A stretch of 64,000 nucleotides of DNA from Clostridium sp. CAG:571. Its GTDB lineage: Bacteria > Bacillota > Clostridia > TANB77 > CAG-508. Every line of letters begins with the position of its first letter. Within the stretch, counting starts at the first letter, position 1. The stretch is taken from positions 1 through 64,000 of the forward strand of contig HF999514.1 of the NCBI GenBank assembly GCA_000434015.1, read 5' to 3'. Positions 57,953-64,000 of the stretch are shown here, piece after piece. The position numbers and the translations under genes were made by a program. Below the pieces are notes generated by a model, which was given only the letters and a program-made list of their open reading frames with translations, was not told where the DNA came from and made no database searches.

Positions 57953-57970
57953 GAAAGAGAAGGATAAAAA

Positions 57971-58795
57971 ATGGGATTAAGAGACTTTTTTTATAATATA
58001 ATAAATAAGTTTAAGAAAAACGAATTAAAACAGTTACCAGCACCACAAACAATTATAAACAATAATGATGAAGTATATGAGCCAGAAGTAGAAAAAAATG
58101 CATATGTAAATGCATACACTAATAAAATAAATACTAAAAAAAGCGAGCTTAAGATAAATGAAGATGGAACAAGAATTAAATTTATAGATTCTAAAACAAA
58201 TAAACAGATAGAAGTTCAAAGAATTACTAAAATAAAAGAAAAACTAGAATTTAATGAAACAAATATAGATTTATATAAAGCAATATATGCAATAGGAAGT
58301 AAAGAAGATAGAAAATTAAAAAAAGTATATTTTGCACTTCCAACAGGAAAAGGAATATTAGATTTATATAAAGGTTCAAGCAAAAAAGCATCATTAAAAA
58401 AGAAACTAAAATTAATGTTTTCACCAAGCAATTTAGAAAATAAAAAAGTTTTTCTAGGCGTAATAATTGAAGATGAAATATATAATGATTATAGCTTAGT
58501 AAAATCTAATAAATTGCAAGAATATGTTATAGAATTAGAAAAGAAAAGACAAATGATAAAAATGAATAAAGAAAAAAGTAAAGAACAAGTAAAAAAGACA
58601 ATAGGAAAAAAAGATAAAGTACAAATTGCAAAAGCAAAAAACAAAAAAGATAAATTAAAAATAGAAAAATTAGAAACAAAAAATAATATAAAAGAAATAA
58701 AAAAGGAAAAAATACAAAAGGAAGAAAGTGGAATAAAAACAAAAGATATAATAAAGAATTTAAATACAATAAGAACACTAAATGAACAAAACTAA
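57971..58795 (+). CDS. Unrecognised protein with Lys-rich C-terminus
   Basis: 274 residues. An N-terminal region of about 60 residues is followed by a compact beta-rich part (residues 65-180), then about 80 residues made mostly of Lys, Glu, Asn and Ile, likely disordered or coiled. No known motif. It starts 18 bases after ppdK with GAGAAGG upstream, so it may be co-transcribed. Nucleic-acid or ribosome binding would fit the charge but is a guess. Confidence 0.7.
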   Translation: MGLRDFFYNIINKFKKNELKQLPAPQTIINNNDEVYEPEVEKNAYVNAYTNKINTKKSELKINEDGTRIKFIDSKTNKQIEVQRITKIKEKLEFNETNIDLYKAIYAIGSKEDRKLKKVYFALPTGKGILDLYKGSSKKASLKKKLKLMFSPSNLENKKVFLGVIIEDEIYNDYSLVKSNKLQEYVIELEKKRQMIKMNKEKSKEQVKKTIGKKDKVQIAKAKNKKDKLKIEKLETKNNIKEIKKEKIQKEESGIKTKDIIKNLNTIRTLNEQN

Positions 58796-58865
58796 AAATA
58801 TAGATGTTTAAATTAAATAGGATAATTACAATTTTAACAGCTAAGACAAGGAGAGATTATAGAAT

Positions 58866-59531
58866 ATGAAAGAATGTGAAATTAAAAATTTATATAATTT
58901 AAATGAAACAATAGCAAAAGACATATTTGAAGGATGTATATATCCTTGGGAAGTATTACCAAAAATTAAAGATTTTATAATAACACTTGGAGAAAGTTTA
59001 AATAAAGAAGAATACGAAAAAATTGGTGAAAACATATGGATTGCTAAAAGTGCAAAGATAGCTAAAACAGCATATATAAATGGACCTGCAATAATAGGAA
59101 AAAATGCTGAAGTTAGACATTGTGCATTTATTAGAGGAAGTGCTATAGTAGGAGAAAATTCAGTTGTAGGAAATTCTACAGAATTAAAAAATGTTATATT
59201 ATTTAATAATGTTCAAGTTCCTCATTATAATTATGTAGGAGATTCTATATTAGGATATAAATCACATATGGGAGCTGGGTCAATAACATCAAATGTAAAA
59301 TCTGATAAAAAATTGGTTGTAGTAAAAAATAAAGATGAAAAAATAGAAACAGGGTTAAAGAAATTTGGAGCAATGCTTGGAGATTGTGTAGAAGTCGGCT
59401 GTGGAAGTGTATTAAATCCTGGAACTGTAATTGGAAAAAATACAAATATTTATCCACTTTCTTCTGTTAGAGGTGTTATTAAAGAAAAAAGTATATATAA
59501 AAAACAAGGAGAAATTGTAGAAAAATATTAA
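58866..59531 (+). CDS. Left-handed beta-helix nucleotidyl/acyltransferase-like protein
   Basis: 221 residues. Hexapeptide repeats fill the middle (IWIAKSAKIAKTAYINGPAI, VRHCAFIRGSAIVGENSVVG, NSTELKNVILFNNVQVPHYN) and resume near the end (GCGSVLNPGTVIGKNTNIYP). It resembles the C-terminal domain of glucose-1-phosphate thymidylyltransferase or GlmU-like proteins without the N-terminal nucleotidyltransferase part. Acceptor unknown. RBS GGAGAG precedes ATG 58866. Confidence 0.78.
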   Translation: MKECEIKNLYNLNETIAKDIFEGCIYPWEVLPKIKDFIITLGESLNKEEYEKIGENIWIAKSAKIAKTAYINGPAIIGKNAEVRHCAFIRGSAIVGENSVVGNSTELKNVILFNNVQVPHYNYVGDSILGYKSHMGAGSITSNVKSDKKLVVVKNKDEKIETGLKKFGAMLGDCVEVGCGSVLNPGTVIGKNTNIYPLSSVRGVIKEKSIYKKQGEIVEKY

Positions 59532-59602
59532 TTAGAAATTAAATTAATATTAAAAAAGTTATAAGTCTGGATGAAAAATAATTTATAATAAAATAAATAA
59601 AA

Positions 59603-59633
59603 GCTCGGCATAAGTCAAAAAACTATTGCCGAG
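59603..59633 (-). terminator. Terminator of foreign cassette 1
   Basis: CTCGGCA stem read leftward, followed by a T-rich run. Two short hairpins follow the stop codon of the gene at 59716 (AAGGTTTacccatAAACCTT and a GAC..GTC stem). The same layout occurs at cassette 2. Confidence 0.75.
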
Positions 59634-59715
59634 TTTCCCATTTTGTAAAAACAGTTTAGACGATAGGACAAAGTCGCCTAAGGTTTATGGGTAAACCTTA
59701 AATAATTTGCGGATT

Positions 59716-60366
59716 TTAGCAGCAAGAAAGTGTATGAGTCTCCCAAAATTCGTCTTCTCCGATTCTGTATCCGAGATTTAAATAGGCATTACTTACTAAA
59801 AAGAAGTCACCAGCATATATGCGAGTGAGTGGCGAATGGGAATCTAGATCCCATTTGTCTCTTACAAGAATGAATGCTCCTTTTTCATCGAACCCATCCG
59901 GGACAATCGTATTAATCATGTCATCAGTAACCATAATTACTTTGCGATTTGGTTCTGCCGCCATGATGTACGGACGAATTTCACTTGCACTTCCTAAAAT
60001 GGGAAGTAAGTCACTTGCACTTTGATGCGGAATTGTCAGGTCCGCAGGAGTCGAGAGTTTCTTAGACGCTACTTCAGCAGGCATCGCATACAGATCATAC
60101 AGACCGTTTTGGTTTAGTACATGATCATCTGTAAAGCGAATAACTGCAAGAAAGTCTGCTGGATATTTGTTAAAAAGGGGAGCAGACTCCCGAGTTTTGA
60201 TAAATACAGTTCCATCAAAACTATTGGACTTTTCAACAACTCCCTCTAAAGGGCGTAAATCTCCAACATGTCCGAGACAGATTGCATTCATTTGTTTCCT
60301 GGTTGCAGTAAGCTGAACACCAAGACTAATGATTGCAAAGTTTTTTGCCTTTTTTCTCTTTTCCAT
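59716..60366 (-). CDS. Foreign cassette 1 protein; uses CGG as Arg
   Basis: 216 residues, unrecognised. It is paralogous to the gene at 60785: LGHVGDLRPLEGVV, VFIKTRESAPLF, VLNQNGLYDLYAMPAEVASK, PILGSASEI and VPDGFDEKGAFILVRD recur there as LGPVGKLKPLDGIV, VSIRTRDSYPEF, LYDFLFYNSEIASQ, PILLESASEI and MPDGRDKKGYYILVQD. Arg in KTRES is CGG and stays in the zero frame. Its composition is far richer in G and C than the neighbours. ATG 60366 has AAGGAGG nine bases upstream. Own promoter and structured leader. Confidence 0.75.
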   Translation of the reverse strand: MEKRKKAKNFAIISLGVQLTATRKQMNAICLGHVGDLRPLEGVVEKSNSFDGTVFIKTRESAPLFNKYPADFLAVIRFTDDHVLNQNGLYDLYAMPAEVASKKLSTPADLTIPHQSASDLLPILGSASEIRPYIMAAEPNRKVIMVTDDMINTIVPDGFDEKGAFILVRDKWDLDSHSPLTRIYAGDFFLVSNAYLNLGYRIGEDEFWETHTLSCC

Positions 60367-60575
60367 AGATGTAGTCCTCCTTAAGGATGTGCTGGCGAGA
60401 AAAACCAGCCCAAAAGTATTTACCTTTATTTTTGTGTATCCACAGCTATTGACTTTTCTTTAATATAAGAAATCCCAAATGGGGAGGCATTAAAGTCTCA
60501 TGTGGCAGTTACATAAAAAGGCATAACATTATTATACCATAAATTAACAAAAAGACAATATGTTATGTAAAACTA
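60367..60575 (-). promoter_or_regulatory. Promoter and structured leader of cassette 1
   Basis: On the minus strand: TTGTCT near 60555, a TATAAT-type -10 near 60535, then a leader of about 160 bases with GCTGG-tttttctc-GCCAGC just before the ribosome-binding site (60391-60409). The leader is nearly identical in cassette 2. Confidence 0.6.
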
Positions 60576-60663
60576 TTTAGAGTGTTGCATAAAATTATTT
60601 GAATATAGTATATGAAGTTAAAGCAGTAAAAGGTAGAATTAATAATAAAACAGATAAATAAAA

Positions 60664-60695
60664 ACTCGGCATAAGACGAAAAGACCATTGCCGAG
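60664..60695 (-). terminator. Terminator of foreign cassette 2
   Basis: ACTCGGCA stem read leftward, T-run. The preceding hairpin is AAGATTTacccatAAATCTT; compared with cassette 1 both arms changed together (G-C to A-T). Confidence 0.75.
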
Positions 60696-60784
60696 TTTCC
60701 CATTTTGTAAAAACAGTTTAGACCAAAACGGTCAAAGATTTATGGGTAAATCTTTTTGATGTGCAAGAGTAGAAAACAAAAAAA

Positions 60785-61432
60785 TCAATTAATCATACCT
60801 GTGATTTTGTAATATTTTCCAAACTCTTTTACAGACATACGGAAGCCAGAAGCCTGAACTAAATCTGTGACAACAAAGCAGTCGCCCAAATACAGTTTGC
60901 TAACCTGTGTTAGGACAGATTCATCCTGTACCAGAATATAGTAACCTTTCTTATCACGACCGTCTGGCATAAGAGCAGCCATAACAGAGGTGGTAACAGT
61001 AACTACGTAATAGCCCGATTTCTCAGGTTCAACGTGTGTCTGGATTTCGGAAGCGCTTTCCAAAAGAATTGGCTTCAGCTTTTCTGCTTGATCCGAAGGC
61101 CAGTCATATTCAGCGTTGTTGTTAAGGCGCTGGGATGCTATTTCGGAATTGTAGAACAGAAAATCATACAGCCCCTTGGCGTTCAGAACTTTGGTCTCAC
61201 CAATAACTCGGACGACAGCGACTTTGGTCTGCGGAACAACCTGAAACTCTGGATAGGAATCCCGAGTTCTAATGCTAACTAAACCATTATCTGAAACTTT
61301 AACAATTCCATCTAAAGGTTTGAGTTTGCCTACAGGACCGAGACCAAATTCTGCGACCAGTAATTTGGTTGCGTGGTAGAAACCTTTGAAGCGAGTTGCT
61401 TCGCGTATGAGTAAGATATTTTTCTCATTCAT
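60785..61432 (-). CDS. Foreign cassette 2 protein, paralogue of cassette 1; uses CGG as Arg
   Basis: 215 residues, unrecognised family. No signal peptide or membrane segment. Arg in IRTRDS is CGG in the zero frame, so it does not follow the native +1 rule. It shares about a third of its residues with the neighbouring cassette protein by eye and has the same flanking RNA structures. ATG 61432 has AAGGAGG upstream. Probably acquired together or duplicated after entry; the role is unknown. Confidence 0.75.
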   Translation of the reverse strand: MNEKNILLIREATRFKGFYHATKLLVAEFGLGPVGKLKPLDGIVKVSDNGLVSIRTRDSYPEFQVVPQTKVAVVRVIGETKVLNAKGLYDFLFYNSEIASQRLNNNAEYDWPSDQAEKLKPILLESASEIQTHVEPEKSGYYVVTVTTSVMAALMPDGRDKKGYYILVQDESVLTQVSKLYLGDCFVVTDLVQASGFRMSVKEFGKYYKITGMIN

Positions 61433-61640
61433 GGGTGTTATACCTCCTTAAGGGTGTGCTGGCGAGAAAAACCAGTAAAAAGTATTTACCTTTATTTTTT
61501 GTATCCACAGCTATTGACTTTTCTTTAATATAAGAAATCCCAAATGGGGAAGCATTAAAGTCTCATGTGGCAGTTACATAAAAAGGTATATCAATATTAT
61601 AGCATAAAATAGCAAAAAATCAATAGTTTATGTAAAGTAT
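61433..61640 (-). promoter_or_regulatory. Promoter and structured leader of cassette 2
   Basis: On the minus strand: TTGATT near 61622, 16-base spacer, TATAAT near 61597-61602. The leader is near-identical to cassette 1, including ACTGCCACATGAGACTTTA, AGCTGTGGATAC and the CTGG-tttttctcg-CCAG hairpin (61459-61475). Confidence 0.6.
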
Positions 61641-61754
61641 TTTACATAGACTGTATATCTTTATAAAACATAAACCAAGAAAATAAAATAATTTTTTTAA
61701 AAATGTTGAAATGAATAAATAAAAATGATAAAATATTCAAAGTTAAATATAAAA

Positions 61755-61948
61755 AATGTTGATTAGGACATAGCTAAATAATCTCTTATTTTAGTGAGAT
61801 AAGGATAGTGAAAACTTATTAATAATATTATTTAGTTCCTACCTATGAATGAAATAGAAAACTATTTCCGGTTAAATATCGTTAAAATGAAAAAGTTAAA
61901 TAGAGGATGGTACCGTGTAAAAGCACGCCTTATGGTACTATCCTTTTT
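61755..61948 (+). promoter_or_regulatory. T-box leader of proS
   Basis: The conserved T-box AGAGGATGGTACCGTG is at 61902-61917. The terminator stem GGATGGTACC / GGTACTATCC with a T-run is at 61904-61948. A CCT (Pro) triplet at 61838-61840 in GTTCCTACC is a candidate specifier. It senses uncharged tRNA-Pro and lets transcription continue into proS. Confidence 0.85.
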
Positions 61949-62011
61949 GTATTTATAATATATTTTAAACATAATTTATTATAAAAATATAAATAAAAGG
62001 AGCAAAATAAA

Positions 62012-63311
62012 ATGAGAGTATCAAAAATGGGAATGAAAAATGTGAAATTAAGTAATTTAGATGAAATGTATCCAGCACAAGATATATTAATTCAAACAAA
62101 TCAAGTGAAACAATATGGAAGTCGGAGTATATGCATATGACAATATTCCATTAAAAGTACAAGATAATATAGAAGAAATTATAAAAAAGCATTTCAATAG
62201 AGCAGATTGTATAGAAGTACAAATGCCATTATTACAACAAGAAGAACTTTGGAAAAGATCTGGAAGATTTGATAAATATATAGAAGAAGGTGTTATGATG
62301 ACATCAGAAACAGACAAAGGAAACTATTGCTTAGCACCGACTGCAGAAGAGGCAATAACAGCCTTTGTTGAAAATAGAGTAACATCACATAAACAATTAC
62401 CAGTAATTTTTTATCAAATAGGACCAAAATTTAGAAATGAAATTAGAAACAGAGGATATTTATTAAGAGGAAAAGAATTCTTAATGTTTGATTTATATAG
62501 TTTTGATAAAGATGAAGAATCTATGATGGAATCATATAAAAAAATAAGAGATACATATTTTAAAGCATTTAAAGAATTAAAATTAGATATAGTAGCAGTA
62601 GCAGCAGATAATGGAGCTATGGGTGGAAAAAATTCAGAAGAAATAATGGCTTTATCTAGAATAGGAGAAGATACAATACTTTTTGACTCTGAAACAAAGC
62701 AAGGACTAAATATAGAAGTATTAGAAAAAGAAAATGCAGAAGAATATTTAAATGAAACATATGGAATTAGTGATATTAAAAAATTAAAAGAACAAAAAGC
62801 AGTAGAATTAGGACATATTTTTGCTCTTGGAACAAAATATTCAGAATCTATGGAAATTAATTTTATAGATAATGAAAATAAAAGCAAACCATTTTATATG
62901 GGATGTTATGGAATAGGGGTTAGCAGAGTATTAGGATTAATGTATGAAAACAATGTAATAAAAGAAAATGATAAAGTAGTAGGATTTTCATTACCTATAT
63001 CAGTTACACCATATTATGTATATCTTATTAGTAATGATAAGAAAAAAGAACAGTTGGAAAGCTTATACCAAGAATTTAATAATAGAGATATAGAAGTAAT
63101 TATAGATGATGTGAAAGGTTCTATAGGAGAAAAAATAAGAAATGCAAAAATACTTGGAATTCCATATATAGCAATTATGGGAAATAATACAGAAGAAGGA
63201 TACATAGAATTAGAAAGAACAAAAGATGGAAAGAAGAAAATTTTAAAATTAGAAGAATTAATAAAAGAAGTAGAAAATATGAAATATAGCAAAGAAGATA
63301 TTGAATTTTAA
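62012..63311 (+). CDS. proS: Prolyl-tRNA synthetase, one CGG +1 site
   Basis: 432 residues after a +1 shift at CGG 62123 (codon 38). The zero frame stops right after KQYGSRSICI. Skipping C 62123 gives QYGSGVYAYDNIPLKVQDNI, the normal N-terminal region, and the enzyme continues: motif 2 FRNEIRNRGYLLRGKEFLMF, motif 3 GCYGIGVSRVLGL and a C-terminal anticodon-binding domain. It lacks the bacterial editing insertion, as in short ProS forms. The N-terminal start (ATG 62012, GGAGC upstream) is the only one covering the conserved start. Under T-box control. No second proS is in the window, so the site must be decoded efficiently. Confidence 0.95.
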
Positions 63312-63328
63312 GTAAAAAGAATAACAGC

Positions 63329-63386
63329 AAAGAAGATATTATTAAATTATTAGTAAATAAATAATAATTTTATATCTTCTTTTTTT
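63329..63386 (+). terminator. Terminator after proS
   Basis: AAAGAAGATAT ... ATATCTTCTTTTTTT with a long AT loop. Confidence 0.8.
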
Positions 63387-63553
63387 ACTAAATTTGCAAA
63401 ACAAAAACAAGAAAAGGACACAATTTATATATAAAATAACAATAATCAAAAAAAGAAAGGAGTGATACATAAAGATAAATAAAGTAAAATAATATAGTTA
63501 AGGAAGTTAAATAATAGATAATAAAAATAAATTAATATAAGAAAGGTAAATTT

Positions 63554-64000
63554 ATGGAGAAAGAAAATAGCTTGTTAAAACAAGAATTATCATTAGATGG
63601 TAAGGATGTAGAAATTAAAAGTGAAACTTTTGAAAAATTAATGTTTTTATATTCAGCAGCATTAAAAAAAGTAGAAACAGAAGTAGATATTTTAAAAGAT
63701 GAATTCAAATATTTATATAATTATACATTAATAGATCATGTGACAACTAGAATAAAAAAACCAGAAAGTATATTAAATAAAATGAAAAAGAAAAAGTGCA
63801 ATATGAACTATCAGAATTTAATAGAGGAAATTAGTGATGTTGCAGGATTAAGAATTATATGTCCAGTAAAAGATGATGTGTTTTCTATAGTAAATTTAAT
63901 AAAAAGCTATCCTGAGTTTAAAGTTTTAAAAGAAAAAGACTATATAACAAAACCAAAGCAAAGTGGATATTCTAGTTATCATTTAATAATAGATGTTCCT
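63554..64000 (+). CDS. Small alarmone synthetase (RelA/SpoT synthetase domain), partial
   Basis: The first 149 residues are visible; the window ends inside the gene. The synthetase core is clear: DHVTTRIKKPESILNKMKKK, EEISDVAGLRIICPVKDDVF and KPKQSGYSSYHLIIDV, the ppGpp synthetase GYSSYH motif. No HD domain precedes it, so it is RelP/RelQ-like. ATG 63554 follows AAGAAAGG. It makes (p)ppGpp from GTP/GDP and ATP. Confidence 0.88.
   Translation, partial: MEKENSLLKQELSLDGKDVEIKSETFEKLMFLYSAALKKVETEVDILKDEFKYLYNYTLIDHVTTRIKKPESILNKMKKKKCNMNYQNLIEEISDVAGLRIICPVKDDVFSIVNLIKSYPEFKVLKEKDYITKPKQSGYSSYHLIIDVP

Noticed and set aside
30328..61640. Shared TTATGTAA motif upstream of the foreign genes as a common operator
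   Set aside because: Found near all four, but expected often in such AT-rich DNA, and at 30343 it belongs to a promoter facing the other way.
26601..62114. Eleven native genes with frame breaks taken as pseudogenes
   Set aside because: All breaks are the same event (one C before GGN in an in-frame CGG), both sides are well conserved, and essential genes such as proS are included. Random decay would give mixed indels and stops.

Overview
The window is very AT-rich DNA. Shine-Dalgarno sites are strong, and there are SAM-I and T-box leaders, Rho-independent terminators, and HxlR, TetR and AraC regulators. Together these suggest a low-GC Clostridia-like Firmicute, possibly an uncultured gut lineage; this placement is an inference. 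No tRNA gene was found.

The main result is that in-frame CGG codons behave as +1 shift points. In native genes I found 17 in-frame CGG codons in eleven recognisable genes, plus one in a small hidden gene. At every one the conserved protein continues only if the C is skipped and the next three bases (GGN, Gly) are read. I found no native gene in which CGG stands for Arg in an unbroken frame. The eleven genes are an ABC-2 ATPase (26.6 kb), its permease (27.4 kb), a TetR regulator (31.5 and 31.2 kb), a ZIP transporter (36.9 kb), serine acetyltransferase (43.0 kb), a YetF protein (43.5 kb), LemA (46.9 kb), a TPM protein (47.1 kb and three sites at 47.8 kb), Rsm22 (49.2 and 49.6 kb), PPDK (55.4 and 56.6 kb) and prolyl-tRNA synthetase (62.1 kb). 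Full-length, family-typical proteins appear when the rule is applied. I interpret this as CGG being unassigned, or read as a CGGN quadruplet for Gly.

Layout. 0-9.7 kb is accessory: HD and HIT proteins, a KilA-N/CHAT-protease pair followed by a periodic array of five hairpins, a decayed ParB/serine-recombinase element, and orphan genes. 9.7-22.4 kb holds small enzymes, gene remnants, regulators with targets (HxlR with an MBL-like protein; a TetR-type protein with oleate hydratase), GpmA and a DHH phosphoesterase. 22.5-31 kb has a foreign higher-GC orphan, a 5S-like RNA, HelD, an attenuated ABC-2 export operon, RdgB, a second foreign gene and an HD ppGpp-hydrolase-like protein. 31-45 kb has a TetR-controlled FtsX-type exporter, MutL, ZIP, GlpQ-like, a MacB-like fusion, CysE, YetF and SAM-riboswitch-controlled MetK. 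46-59.5 kb has LemA/TPM, a histidine phosphatase, Rsm22, PepF, Lgt, a YwaF-like membrane protein, an MBL hydrolase, PPDK and a hexapeptide-repeat transferase. 59.6-61.6 kb holds two tandem paralogous foreign cassettes. The window ends with a T-box, ProS and the start of a small alarmone synthetase.

Four foreign genes (22.7, 29.6, 59.7 and 60.8 kb) are visibly richer in G and C and contain in-frame CGG that must be Arg to keep their frames. They are a built-in contrast to the native rule.
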